A program made the position numbers and the translations under genes. Source: Selaginella tamariscina (lineage: Eukaryota; Streptophyta; Lycopodiopsida; Selaginellales; Selaginellaceae). Taken from it: 64,000 bases of DNA. The notes under the pieces were generated by a model, which was given only the letters and a program-made list of their open reading frames with translations, was not told the DNA's origin and ran no database searches. The first letter of the stretch is position 1; each line of letters begins with the position of its first letter. The stretch covers positions 331,430-395,429 of the forward strand of contig PUQB01000051.1 of NCBI GenBank assembly GCA_003024785.1, written 5' to 3'. Below are positions 10,305-22,999 of the stretch, in pieces.

Positions 10305-10939
10305 TGTCACGACCCGATACAGAATACAGGATTCCGGATACAGGACATGGGTTGCAGGACTTTCCTACAGGATTCCGGATACAGGATATGGGTTGCAGGA
10401 CTTTCCTACAGGATATTCCTACCAGGATTCCGGACACAGGATTCGGTTGCAGGATATTCCTACAGGATATGCCACAGGATATGCCTAGAGGATAAGGGAC
10501 ATGTGGACTCATCTTAGCCTCTGCATGCATGCAATCACTTTTGCATGCATGCAACCACTTTTAGCACTCATGCCTAGATTAGCTCTTGGAGTTGTGAGCA
10601 TAAAAGCTCCGACCTAATTGTTGTACAATCAGTTACTATCAACACCAGTCTTACTACGATCAATCTCGTCTTGTCTTGTTCTTGTTTGTTTCCTGTCCTG
10701 TTCCTGTCTCGCTCCTGTTTCCTGTCCTGCTCCGGATCCGTCCTGTTCCTGTCTTGTTCCTGGATCTGTCCTGCGCTTTCCTGTCTTGCTCCCGGATCCT
10801 ATCCTGATCCTGTCTTGCTCCTAGATCCGTCCTGTTCCTATTTCCTAGTTCCTGTCCTGCTCTCGGTCCTATTCCTGAGTCAAGCCTTCCTGTCCTTGGA
10901 ATCCTGTTCTCTTCCTGGTTCCTGGATCGTGGCTTGACA
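10305..10939 (+). repeat. 3' LTR of the chromovirus
   Basis: It has the same ends as the 5' LTR and the same length in total, although internal indels differ. TATA box ATAAAAG is at 10,600-10,606 and the self-primer CAGTTACTATCAA at 10,630-10,642. Its U3 repeats are cleaner than those of the 5' copy. Confidence 0.93.
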
Positions 10940-10944
10940 GGTGC
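10940..10944 (+). repeat. Right target-site duplication
   Basis: GGTGC, four of five bases matching the GGTGT before the 5' LTR. Confidence 0.65.
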
Positions 10945-11690
10945 AACATGATCTTTCTTCTTCAATCATCATTGTTAAAGCATGGCTAGTGACATGACTA
11001 ATAACACTCTTGAATATGTTGCTTCCAAAGCTCCTTTACCACTTTCCATATTCTTCTACATTTGTAATTGTGAATCTATTACAACTTAGTTGTATATATA
11101 ATGTAAGCTTTAGCAACTTGTTCAACAAAGGATTGAATATCATCACTCAACCATAATCTACAAGAATATGGTCTTGAAAATCTTGTAAAGCATTCTCATG
11201 ACTTATTTGTCCATCTCTAATTCCAACCTCACAATTAGCCATGCATCTGTGATTTTTCTTCTCTCCATAAAACTAGATAAGTAATCACTTGTGGACATCC
11301 ATCTAATAACCCTTTTTATTTGAGTCTCATCTTCATAAATTTTAATAGGCACTCTACCCACATCCTTGCCCATGTATGACCACTATTAAACTTAACACTT
11401 TGTTTGTTCCTCTGCTTTGTTGTGGATAAGGTTAATCCTATAAAGTTTGCATGCATAATTTGGATAAGCTCAATCCTTTAAAGTTTGCATTAATAAAAAT
11501 TATGCATTCTAGCTTCATAAAGATCTTTTGAAGCTTCATGCCATCTTTGACCTCCCCAAGATAACTACATTATTTACCATGTCAAATAATAGGTTCCAAA
11601 GTCCACATTTTTCATTAAATAACCCTTTCTCATGTGCACCTACATGTTGATGACAATGAAACAAACTGTATAACAAACATGTTACCCATT
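10945..11690 (-). mobile_element. R1 repeat, other half
   Basis: The reverse complement is collinear with 34.38-35.02 kb. Shared anchors include GGTTATTAGATGGATGTCCAC, GGAGAGAAGAAAAATCA and GCATGGCTAATT, and the block beside the insertion (GATCATGT). Decayed peptide stretches include RWMSTSDYLSSFMERRKITD and HEASKDLYEARMHN. The latter resembles the W-x-x-L-x-x-x-Y part of Copia-type Gag, but the match is weak. Confidence 0.65.
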
Positions 11691-11699
11691 AGCAGATAT

Positions 11700-12410
11700 C
11701 CTAGTTAAATATAATACTGCCTAACTAATAGATATATAATATATATTCTAACACTCCCACACCTAGTGGTAGTCAAAGCTTGCAAAATAGATTCTCACTA
11801 AGTGGCATGGTGAAGATAATGACGAGTTGGAATGTATTCAAGTACTACATCATCACCAACTACTGATTCCTTGACAAAATGGTGTTGTGTGCTAATGTGT
11901 GTGTTTGGTTCACCAGTGAAGAATTGGGTTTTGACTGATTGTTATTGCACTTTTGTTGTTGCAAAATAGAGGTGTTGCTTCAACTTGTTGTTGCTTAAGT
12001 TCATCTAGCATTCTTCTTAACGAAATAATCTCTTTGGCAACTATTACAGTTACAACGTACTTTGCTTCTACACTACAGAGAGCTACAATTAACTATTTTT
12101 TACTTACCCACAAGACTGGTGCTCCAACTAGGATGCAAGAAACTCTTGAAGTCAAATAGTGTGTCCAAATCTCCAACCCAGTCTTCATCAAAGAAAGCTT
12201 GAAGTGTTAGTTTTGGGTTATTGCTTCGCTAGAAGATGAGACCTAAGTCGTCTGTTCCTTGGAAATAATGTAGGATTCTCCTGCATGCTTGCCAATGGCA
12301 TGAAGTAGGTGCTAAGTTGTATCTATTGAGGACTCCAATGGCAAAGAATATTGTACCTTCACATGTCGGCACTCCATTTCCATGAAGAAGCTCCCATACT
12401 AAGTTCATGT
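11700..12410 (-). mobile_element. Eroded Ty1/Copia RT/RNase H remnant
   Basis: On the minus strand the order fits the end of Copia pol: HWQACRRILHYFQGTDDLGL, FFDEDWVGDLD, then VALCSVEAKYV (the VALSSTEAEYV motif), LFCNNKSAITISQNPILH and LEYIPTRHYL. After these comes a purine-rich GGTGTGGGAG followed by TGTTAGAATATATA (about 11,752 downward), which looks like a polypurine tract and LTR start. Internal stops and frameshifts make it non-coding. Confidence 0.8.
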
Positions 12411-12417
12411 CTCAGTC

Positions 12418-13665
12418 ATGGATTCTCGAATTGTGGCATCTAGTGTTGTTATTGAGGAGTTTGAGCCCATCCATGTGACCTTAGAAGATACTTCTTGCAA
12501 GATCTCTTTCAACATGATTACCAATTTTAAATATCCAGTTATCCTTTGTACACTATGGTTTGAGATGCACAATTTAACCATCAATTGGCAAAAGTGGTGT
12601 TTTAACTTGCTAAAGAAGGTAAAGGTTTTCAACACTCTAGACCCAGCTTTGGAATCATTGCAAGTTTGCATGATCTTGTTAGATCAAGAGGGTAGACAAG
12701 ATCCTTTATTAGTTTTATTGCGGCTCCAACACATGAATCCAACTTGAGTAAGTTTCTAGTCCAACTACCAATTAAGTATAATGAGTTTGCTGATGTCTTC
12801 AACAAAATTAAGGCTAGTAAACTTTTAGAATACCAACCATATGATTGTCCCATTAACTTGGTGAAAAGTGTTCAACCCCTTAAGGACTGATTTACAAGGT
12901 TTCTTCAGTAAAGCTTTAGGTTTTTTGCAAGCATACATCAAAGAGAACCTTTCTACTAAATTCATTTGACATTCGAAGTCCCTAGCTAGTGCACCCATAT
13001 TCTTTGTGAAAAAAGAGGACGATTCATTATATTTGATAATGAATTATTGTGGACTCAACAAAGTAATGATACCAAACCAATACCCTTTACCATTGATATT
13101 GAGCTTGTTGGAGCATCTTGCCGAGGCCAAGTACTCCACCAAGATTAACCTCCGAGGTGCATATAACTTAGTTAGGATCCGCCTAAGGAACAAGTGGAAG
13201 GCTGCATTTTGCACACGGTATATACATTTCAAGTACATGGTGATGCCATTTAGTGTCACTAATGCACCAATTATTTTTCAACACATGACCAATGACATCT
13301 TCCGCAAGTTCTTAGATATATTCATGATATTGTACCTTGACGACATTCTTATATATTCCAAAACATCGGAGGAGCATGATGAGCATATTTAATAACAAAA
13401 TTGTGGGACCATGACCTTTATGCCAAACTTGAGAAGTGTAATTTTAAAACAAGACCATGTAAAGTTTTTGAGGTAGATCGTTTTGCCAGAAGAAATTTTA
13501 ATGAATCTTACTAAGGTGCAAAATGTGTTGGATTGGATTGACATATCCCACGGTTTGTGCGAAATGTTGAGTGTTTCCTTGGCTTTGCAACTTCTACTGT
13601 AAGTTCATTAAGGATTACTCCAAAATTGTGTTACCACTCACCAAAATTTGTTAATAAACTACAAA
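12418..13665 (+). mobile_element. Eroded Ty3/Gypsy protease-RT remnant
   Basis: At 12,418-12,620 the frame resembles the end of a Gypsy protease (YPVILCTLWFEMHNLTINWQ). The RT follows: a poor stretch at 12,750-13,005, then an open 387-base frame at 13,006-13,392 with [48 protein letters not shown] and the catalytic ILYLDDILIYSK. RT continues with stops to about 13,665 (ECFLGFA, KDYSKIVLPLTK in shifted frames). No LTRs. It ends where the gene X array begins. Confidence 0.88.
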
Positions 13666-13821
13666 GAGGGGGTATTATAAATTATAAATATTAAATTTGT
13701 ATATGGTGTATTTGGAAAGTCATACACGGTCGTACCATATATATACATATATAAGTGGACTCCATGAGATCTTGCATATGTGCTGTCTGTGTGTGTGTGT
13801 GTGTTAAGAAGGCCCCTTTAC

Positions 13822-13929
13822 CTCGCCGACATCCGTGACCAACTGCAGTTCGAGAGTGTTAAACAAGAGAGGAAGAAATCAACGGTGGAAGTTTACCTGT
13901 AGTAGCACCTGCACATCCATAGCGTCCAT
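13822..13929 (-). pseudogene. Gene X copy 1: exons 1 and 2 only
   Basis: Exon 1 (13,897-13,929, 33 bases) reads MDAMDVQVLLQ and ends CAG/GTAAAC. Exon 2 (13,822-13,842, 21 bases) follows AACTGCAG and reads LVTDVGE, ending GAG/GTAAAG. Both small exons are intact with good splice sites and keep the frame. Downstream exons are missing: the copy stops at 13,665, where an eroded Gypsy fragment begins. The same truncation point is seen in copy 8 near 37,535. Confidence 0.6.
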
Positions 13930-14841
13930 AGGTTTGAGTGAAATACATATATATACTATATTTATTTATAGGAAGGTGGAACTCAACCGACGTTTTAACT
14001 TCACTTCTAGAAGTCTCAATGGTTATCGTCCTATGTGTTTATAATGCTCTGCATTTTAAAAGCGTACCGCGCTTGCATATGTGTGTGTGAGTGTGAGTGT
14101 GTGTATGTTTATTTACAATTATTAAACTTTAGAAATAACAATAAATAATATTTACTTAAGAAAAAAATATTTTCCCTTTTTTGTATAGCAATGGAAGATG
14201 CTATAAATAATTATTTAGGAACTAGAAAAATAATAATTATGTAAATTTCAATGTATTCTTAATTATACTTTGGACTACATAACAAAGTGCAAATTACAAC
14301 AGTATATTCGTATATATAAACAAAATGTTTAATAAATCCTCATTAGTTAATAGTTAACTCTGGTTAAAAGACAGCATTTCTTCAAGTTCATCACGATGAT
14401 TATGCATAATATTTTATTTGTAATACCTTTAGCATTTAGAGCTTAGATATACATATTTTCTTGAGAGATTAGATGCACATGCACGCTGTGTTGTGTTGGG
14501 CGTGCGTGCTCCACCATCCTAATCAAAATACATATAACTGTGTAGTTTGGTTCATTAAACGATTTCAAATTACAGTCGTTTATTTAAACAACAGACATTT
14601 CTTATTTTATGTAAATTTCAAACTAAATAGGCTTTTAACTAATGTATTATATTATAAAATGCAGCTTACTTCAGTTAAATTTACAAAGTAAAACTTAACT
14701 GATAAAGTAAATCCTTATTAAATTATAATTAACCCTCGTTAAAAGGTGGTAAAGACTTACTTCATATGGTTATGTTTAGTTAGAAAATATGCTCTACAGG
14801 TTCATACATACATATATACATAAATATATATATATATATAT

Positions 14842-14874
<33 letters not shown>

Positions 14875-15445
14875 TTCAATTTTTATAAATAATACAGTCT
14901 TCATGTAATTTAGAAATTACATGTGCCTAATACCTGGTTTAGATCAATATTTAATTTGGAATCACAAAATCTCATTTATCACAACCAGCCTATATAATTT
15001 TTCATTCTAAATTGGTTGAGATTAAAAATTACATATATTTAGTTCTTTCTTAACTGCGTATATTACTCATGTAAATCTCGTAAAGAAGAATTTTACTTTT
15101 GATTTTAATATTCCAGCATATACCTTAGATAATATTCAGAATCTAGTTTTATTACATTTTCATTTAATGGTGAGCATTATCTATACGAGTGCGTGTATAT
15201 GTGTAAATATGGTAAAGCACGCGTGTTTATTATTGAGATGTGTAATGTTTAACATACTTACATTATGTTGAACTCTGAGGACTAACTTTGTTTTAGATTT
15301 ATGCAAAATCAACTGCATATGCCTTGTTATAACCGATGAATTAATAACCATTCAACACATAGCTTTATTAAACTATGTTACCGAAAAATCTACTATAATA
15401 CATGGCTATATTTAGCTACATAGAATAATTAGAGCCTTACTCTTT

Positions 15446-17540
15446 TCATGGTACCGGTAAAAACGTTTTCCAGTCTTTTTTTTTATGGTCCCCTTGAAAA
15501 GGTCGTAAAAATCCCATATCTGTATCACTGTCCTTATTAGACTCAACTAATAACGAGTTATCTATAATCAATTCAGCTTCTTTCTTAAACCCTCCTGCAG
15601 GAATGGTGGCCTTACCGTTAGATCGCTTACCCTTAGCATTAAACATGTTGCCCTTGTTCCACTTGGGATGAGCCTTAAGGTCAGCCCCTTTAATTACTTT
15701 GGGTTTCCGTTTTAAATCTTCCGTCGTTCTTTTCACGGTCCCTTTAAAAAGGTCATTAAAAGACTTAATATCTGTATCATTGTCATTAAGCTCTGTGGGC
15801 ATCTCAAGAGACTCTTCAAGACTCGTTTCATCAACTAATAACGAATTATTTTTAATCAGTTTGACTTCTTTCTTAAACCCTCCTGTACGAATGGTGCCCT
15901 TACCATTAGATCGCTTACCCTTCTTGTTCCACTTGGGATGAGCCTCAAGAGCAGCCCCTTTGGTTACAGTGTCTGTTTTGGGCTTCCATTTTGAAGCTTC
16001 GCTGTGAGAATGGAGTATTCTAATCTTTAACATCTTTCCCTCATACATAACACGTATTAACTTGCCCTCTGCCATATTGAAATTACCCTAATAGGTATCT
16101 CCACTTACAGAACGTACTTATAAGTCTTCTTGCAGTGGAATCTCCCAATTTCTGGGACGTTCCAGAATAGTAAAAGAAAAAAGGTTATGTTCCCTTTTTT
16201 TTTCCCTAACGAGGCTTGTTTTGCGTGTGTTTGTGTTCGTGTGTGTACGCCATAAAGGCAGAAGAACTAAAAGATATCTACACATATATATCGTGTGTGT
16301 GAGAAAGAGGGAGGTATAAAACTCACCCACTATCTCCCTGTTACGAATCTTAGTCAATATGTCTCTGCCATTAGCTCTTCAACTTTCAAGGAATGTGAAA
16401 TGTCAAATATAATATCTATACTCTCTCATACAATACATATCCTAATACAAAACACCACCTTCATATTTGAATTTCTAATATGAGTAGAGATAAAGATTTG
16501 CACTGCTCTGTGCATAGAGTGATAAATGCCACCTTGCTCCAGTGAAGTGACATGCATATATATTTTGAAGTGTTGTATTAATAACATATATAGATTTCTT
16601 TTAAAAAATTTGAGTATATATATGTCAATGTGAAGCTCCATTTTCCAGAAAAAATCTTGACGAGAAAGCCATTGTTATATGTGTGTGTAATTGGTTGTGA
16701 AAACTTTATTGATCTTTAAATATATATTCTAATTCTTAGTTTTGAAGTTTCAGTATGGGTATACATGTAAATTTCCCTTATTTTATTTCATCACTATAAA
16801 CATTCTTCCCAATAAAAATACCAACCTATGGGGGCAATAGCTCAGCCCTGCATATAATATATAAGTAAAGCGTATATGAAAATGCCATCTACTATTCCTA
16901 TACTCACGTATATATACATACGTAGAAATATGTATTCCTCACCGCATACTATTTACTGTGGCCTCAACGTCAGATCTGTAACAGCAGAGAGAGGAGTGTT
17001 CCCAACAAGAAATGCACTCAGTCTTTGCGCTTAATATCTAAATCACCTTGATTATCAAGTCCTTAAAATTGTAGCCAGAAGTTGCAATTCTCATCTGTCA
17101 GCTCCAAATATTGACACCTCTGGCTTGTATAAACAATTATTAATGTTTTTTATACTAATCATGTTAATATCAACAATTTATATTAATTAATAAATAAAAA
17201 TTAATAACTTTTAATTTACGGATTGAACAAGACATGTCCTGGTTTTTGTTTCCTGATGGTGGGTCTCACTTCAGTTGCCTTATATGCAGTGTAGCGAGTG
17301 ATCTGACGGCTCCTGAGTAGTTCTCCTTGTGTGTTTGTCAAATCCTTGAGTTGGTTCTTTATCTATACAGGGGGTTATATTATGCATACGTGCAGTTTCG
17401 TGTGTGTGTGTGTGTGTGTGTGCATGTGTAGGCCCTTTTACCTCGCACCAACTGCAATTGAGTGTTAAACAAGAGTCTGAAGAAGAAATCAACGGTGGAT
17501 GTTTATTTGTAGTAGCGCCTACACACCCGTAGCGTCCATA
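15446..17540 (-). pseudogene. Gene X copy 2, with intact lysine-rich last exon (209 codons)
   Basis: The lysine-rich exon (16,075-15,446) is open for 209 codons from MAEGKLIRVMYEGKMLKIRI and holds two repeats of about 75 residues. Each repeat has the blocks KGAALEAHPKWNK, KRSNGKGTI, GGFKKE and NSLLVDE. Upstream on the same strand are remnants of a SLKVEELMAE/LTKIRNREIV exon (16,300-16,420), the NFWLQF/LDNQGDLDIKRK exon (16,970-17,100), the coiled-coil exon (17,240-17,360), exon 2 (17,431-17,460) and exon 1 (17,510-17,540). Exon 1 has a TAG in place of the CAG codon and the middle exons carry stops, so the gene as a whole is broken. Function unknown; the lysine-rich part could bind nucleic acid. 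Confidence 0.55.
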
Positions 17541-18959
17541 GGTTTGAGTGATACCGAGTTATATATACTATATTTATTTATAGGAAGGAGAAGCATAGTT
17601 GTCTGGACAAAGAGGTATATGTTTATTTACAATTGGTAGACTTTAGAAATAACATTAAATAATATTTAATTTAAAAAAGATATTTTCTACATTGAATTTA
17701 ATTTATGTATTCTTAATCATACTTTGGACTATAAATATATCCATACATTTTCTTTGTTATAATTGTCTCCCCTAAATTTTAAATTCTTACTTAAAGCCAG
17801 ACGAGTGTGCAAGGAGTGGCATAGAGTGATGTTTTTTAAGAATCACACTACATAACAAAATGCAGATTACAACAGTCTTGATATATTTATTGGTATATAT
17901 AATTCTTCAAGTTCATGATGTATCCATAGCTTATATACATATCTTCTTGAGATATTAGATGCACATGTATGCACATGTGTTGTGTTGTGTTGTGTGTGTG
18001 TGTGTGCGTGTGTGTGTGTGTGATATTTTGCCCACTTAGCATGAGGAAGGCAGTTACAAGAGTACATCAAAGTTTTTTTACGATTTCAAACTACAGTCGT
18101 TTACACACACTAGAATTTTTGCTGTTTGGAACATATATCGTTCTTTTTTCTGTATGTTTCTTGTTTTATGTAAATTTCAAACTAATGTATATATTATAAA
18201 ATGCAGATTACTTACATATTCATCAATTAAGTTTACAAATAGAACTTAATTGATAAGGTAAACACTAAATAATAATTAAACTTCATTAAAAGGTTTGCTT
18301 CAATTGGTTAAAATATTATATATATATATATTAATTGAATATTGTTCAATTTCTATAATAATATATCATTTTAAAGCTATGTGTATATGTATAGGGTCAT
18401 TCCAAGCTAAAGGTTATAGATTTTCCATGAATTACATTTGCCTAATTATTACATGACCAAAATGGTTTAAATTATAATTATATTTAGTTTGGAATCACAC
18501 GTCAAATCTCACCTTGACAACCGACCTATAACTTTCATTCTAAATTAGCTACATTCTTATTGTGTAAATTACCAATATAAATCTGGTAAAGAAGAATTTT
18601 ACTTTTGATTTAATATTCCAGCATCTACCTTCATAACTTCGGAATATATTCTTAGAATCTAGGGCTATCTCGGACAAAGCCGTTATATTTAATGGTGAGT
18701 TTTATTCACTGACCCTATACTGTGTGTGTGTGTAAGCGCAGGGGGATGTGTAAATATGGTATAGTGTAAATATTTCAAAGAACGCGTGTTTAAATTCGAT
18801 TACATGGCGTGCGTGTGCGTGTGCGTGCGTGTGCGTGAGTTACTTAACTCATGATGTATCATATGACAATGTGGATTATGAAGAAGAGAAATTCTTTCTC
18901 ACCGTTCTAAGATTCAGATGTGTGTTGCCTACTCTAGTCATATTCTTTCCTTAATTGCC

Positions 18960-20942
18960 TTCCCTTAAAAAAGATCTTCGGTCTTTCTTTTCACGGTACC
19001 CTTGTTAGTCTCTGTACGCATCTTAGGAGACTCGTTAGAACTCGTTTCATCAACTAATAAGATTTATAACCAATTTAACTTCCTTCTTAAACCCTCCTGT
19101 AAGAATGGTGAACTTACGATTAGATTGCTTACCCTTGCGTTGCCCTTATTTCACTTGGGACGAGCTTTAAGGGCAGCCCGTTTGGCTACAGTTATTTCGT
19201 GGCTAAAATGGAATACTCTAATTTTTAACATCTTTCTCTCCCACGTAACGCGTATTGAGAATAAAGGTATGCTCCCCCCCCCTCCAATGGAGCATGTATT
19301 ATGTTGATGCGTGTGTTTTGTCTCTTCATAGGCAATATGAACTATGTGTTGTGTCTGTGTGTGTACCTTCAGAGCTCCATATAGGCATATGAACTATAAA
19401 TACCTACACACATATATATCATGTGTGTGTGTGAGGGATAATATCGACATCACCTTGACAAAACTCACTATCTCCCTACTACGAATCTTGAAGTCAATAT
19501 GTCTCTACCGTTAGATATCTTCAACTTTCAAAGAATGTGAAATGTCAAATGTTAATATCTATACCCCCCCCCCCCCCCCACACACACACACAATATAATA
19601 TATTTGCCATTTCCTAGTACTAAACACCACCTTAATATTTGAACTTCTAACACGAGGAGAGAGAGGGATTTACACTAAGTTCTACTTGCAGTGCAGAGTC
19701 GTGCTCTGTGAGTTTTATATGTGCATAGAGTGATAAAATGCCACCTTGCTTGAGATTCTACAGTGCTTTCTCCTGGCTTTCTCCAGTGAAGATGGCATAC
19801 ATATATATCATATTGTATTTTATATATATAATATTTTGTTTTAGGATATTATTGAAGGTTAATTCTTTTTTGTTTTTAATTTTGAAAAAATATATTTCGA
19901 TGTAGAGCTCCATTTTCCAAAATTAGTTTAATGAAAAGACATTGTTATAAAATGTGATCTTAAGTTACACATATATATAACTATATATATATATATATAA
20001 TATATATATTATAATATATATATATTATAATATATATATATATTTATTTATTATTTATTTATATAATTTTAAAATTTTAATATATGTAAATTTCCCTTAT
20101 TTTATTCGGTCTCTATAAACATGAATTTAAGTCTTCATGGTACAAGAATACCAGCGCCTATCGAGGCAATAGCTCAGCTCTGGACATAATATACAAGTGA
20201 GAGATACGGTAATCAAAAAGCATATACGAAATGCCATCTAATACATTCCCTATACTCACATATATATATACATACGTAGAAATATGTGCATTACTCACCG
20301 CATACTACTCACGGTGGCCTCAAAGAAGGGGTCTGTAATAGCAGGAGTGTTCCCAACAAGAAATGCAATCAGTCTCTTGCGCTTAATATCTAAATCACCT
20401 TGATTATCAAGTCCGTAAAAATCTAGCCAGAAGTTGCAGTCCTCATCCGTAGACTCCATATCAATATTGATATACGGCTTTATAAGAATAGTTTAGTCTT
20501 AATTAATTTGAGCAGTTTAATTATATAGTATACCAACATATATTAATTAATAAAGCTATTAACTACTTTTAATGTAATCTTAACCTGGTTAGGGAAAACG
20601 TTTCTGTCATTAGGGATTGAATAAGACGTGGCGTTATCCTGGTTTCTGTTCCTGACGGTGGCTCTCACTTCAATTGCCTTTGCAGTGTAGCGAGTGCTCT
20701 GACGGCTCCGAGTAGTTCTTCTTGAGTGTTTGTCAAATCCTTGAGCTGGTTCTTTATCTATATAGGGGGAATATTGCAGTCTCATGTGGGTGTGTTGTGT
20801 GCGTGCGTGCGTGTGTGTGTGTGTTAAGAAGGACCCTTACCTCGCCAACATCCGTGACCAACTGCAGTTGAGTGTTAAACAAGAGAAAAAATCAACGGTG
20901 GACGTTTACCTGTAGTAGCGCCTGCACATCCGTAGCGTCCAT
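18960..20942 (-). pseudogene. Gene X copy 3: best-preserved exons 1-4, ruined last exon
   Basis: Exon 1 (20,910-20,942) reads MDATDVQALLQ and exon 2 (20,841-20,861) LVTDVGE, both with GT-AG sites. Exon 3 (about 20,588-20,758) opens in phase with IKNQLKDLTNTQEELL and a heptad-like helix (AVRALATLQRQLK). It then loses one A from an AAA and hits TGA; past it the frame NQDNATSYSIPNDRNVFPNQ runs to the donor. Exon 4 (20,293-20,480) is fully open: DMESTDEDCNFWLDFYG, LDNQGDLDIKRKRLIAFLVG, NTPAITDPFFEATV. A piece AELLPR or ELSYCLDRRWY is at 20,150-20,175. The lysine-rich exon (18,960-19,260) is badly eroded. The exon 4 text has an R/K-rich helix reminiscent of small DNA-binding folds, but I cannot name it. 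Confidence 0.55.
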
Positions 20943-21109
20943 GTCCTGACTAGGTTTGAACGATACGCACATATTAAAGTATATTTATAGGAAGGTGGAA
21001 CTCAACGGATGTTTCTTTGAACTTCAACTTCTAGAGCTTACCTAAGATATGTAGTTGATAGAAATATATTGACTCCTTTTGTGTGTAGGTTATCTTATTA
21101 TGCGTTTAT

Positions 21110-21870
21110 ACCCTAAACCCTTAACCCTCCTGAAATGGTGTCCTTACTATTAATGGTACTAGACACGTTGCCCTTATCAATTGGGACGAGCTTGCGGCTA
21201 TAATAGAATATTCTAATCTCTAACATCTTTTCCTCACACATAACGAACGCGTCACTGTGCTAGTAGGTATCTCCAAAAAGCAGAATAAAGATATGTTTCC
21301 TTTTTTTTTTTTTGAACGAGGCGTGTATTGTGTTGATGCGTGTGTTTGTGTTTGTGTGTGTACCTGTACTATGAACTATGTGTGTACCTTGTAAGCTCCA
21401 TATGGCATTTGAACTATAACATACTACACACATATATATCGTGTGTGTGTGTGTGTGTGAGGGAGGGGGAGGAGGGGAGGGAGGGAGAATGTTAATATCT
21501 ACATCACCTTGATAAAAACTCACTATCTCCCTGTTACGAATCTTGAAGTCAATATGTCTTTACCATTAGAATCTTCAACTTTCAAGGAATGTGAAATGTT
21601 ATCTCTTCCTCCGTCCCTCTCTCTCTCTCACACATGGGCACACACAATATAATGTGTGCCATTTCCTAGTACGAAACACCACTTTATTATTTAAACTTCT
21701 AATACCAGAAGAAAGAGAGATTTGCACTAAGTTTGCAGTGCAGAATCATGCATGTGAGTTTATATATGTGCATAGAGTGATAAAATGCCACCTTGTTTAA
21801 GATTGCTCTGGGAGCTACAATGCTTTCTCCAATGAAGATGACACACACAAATATCATATTTTAAATAAAG

Positions 21871-21914
<44 letters not shown>

Positions 21915-22919
21915 TTGTTTTAAAATTACTGTAGAATGTTTTTGAAGTGTTACTATAAAATTCTTTCTTTTTAAGTTTTTGACAAAATATATTTCAATGT
22001 AAGCTCCATTTTCCAAAATTATTTTTAACGAAATATCATTGTTATATATATGTAATCTTTAAAGTATATTCTAATTCTTATTGTTTTTTCTTTCAAATTT
22101 GAAGTTTCAAGTTATATATATTTTAAATTTCAGGATGTAAATTTTAAAACTTAATAGATGTAAATTTCCCTTATTTTCTTCGGCCTCTATAACATGAATT
22201 TAAGACAAGAATATCAGCACCTCTGCATATACAGTAATATACAAGGTGTAAGATACGGTAGTTAAAAAGCATATTTTAATATATTCCATACACTCACGTA
22301 TATATAACATACATGTCTATTACGCACCGCATTGCCTCAAAGAAGGGGTCTGTAACAGCAGGAGTGTTCCCAACAAGAAATGCACTCAGTCTCTTGTGAT
22401 TAATATCTAAATCACCTTGATTATCAAGTCGTTAAACTCTAGTCAGAAGTTGCAATTCTTGTCCGTCGACCATGCTGATATCGACGTCCGGCTTGGATAA
22501 ACAATTAGTGTTTTCTTTTCTTAATTAATTTAAGCCGGTTATAAATTTATATACCAACATTTTATATTAATTAATAATTTTTTAATATAAATTTACTTGA
22601 TTGGGGAAAACGTTCCTGTCATTTGAGATTTGAATAAGTGGCGTTATCCCTGTTTCTGTTCCTGATGGGGCTCTCACTTAATTGCCTTTTGCAGTGTAGT
22701 GAGTGATCTGACGGCTCCAAATAGTTCTCCTTGCGTGTTTGTCAAATCAGTGAGTTGGTTCATTATTATATAGGGAGAATATTATGCATACGTGCAGTCT
22801 CGTGTGTATGTATGTGTTAAGAAGGCCCTTTACCTCGCCAGCACCCGTGACCAACAGCAGTTAAACAAGAGAAAAAGAAATCTACGGTGTAGTAGCGCCT
22901 GCGCATCCGTAGCGTCCAT
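21110..22919 (-). pseudogene. Gene X copy 4, eroded
   Basis: Exon 1 (22,887-22,919) still reads MDATDAQALL but its donor is deleted. Exon 2 lies at 22,833-22,854, the coiled-coil exon at about 22,600-22,780 and exon 4 at 22,340-22,500 (KPDVDISMVDG start, later stops). Only about 140 bases of the lysine-rich exon remain (21,110-21,250). Not coding. Confidence 0.5.
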
Positions 22920-22999
22920 CATCCTGACTAGGTTTGAGTGATATGTACATATATAATCAACGGATGTTCTTTGAACTTCAACTTCTAGATGAGAGTATA

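Larger units (their letters stand above)
4592..10939 (+). mobile_element. Full-length Ty3/Gypsy chromovirus (chromodomain LTR retrotransposon)
   Basis: The element is 6.35 kb with two 635-bp LTRs that start TGTCA and end TGACA, a five-base duplication, a polypurine tract and gag and pol regions. Domain order is capsid and CCHC knuckle, protease, a Pro-rich linker, RT, RNase H, HHCC/DDE integrase, a GPY-like motif and a C-terminal chromodomain. That order and the chromodomain place it in the chromoviruses. The LTRs are very alike but carry several indels, so insertion was fairly recent. The coding region has at least nine frame changes, so as assembled it cannot make Gag-Pol. There is no tRNA-iMet primer site; instead it has a self-complementary primer site as in the Tf1/sushi group. 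Confidence 0.95.

Noticed and set aside
10309..10495. Minus- and plus-strand frames of about 115-148 codons across the pol end and 3' LTR
   Set aside because: They arise from the ACAGGA-type repeats of the LTR and overlap the chromodomain frame; no independent support.
17969..18199. Short Cys/Val-rich frames such as the one at 17,969
   Set aside because: Translations of (TG)n microsatellites; same for frames at 17,280, 50,667, 53,278 and 53,353.
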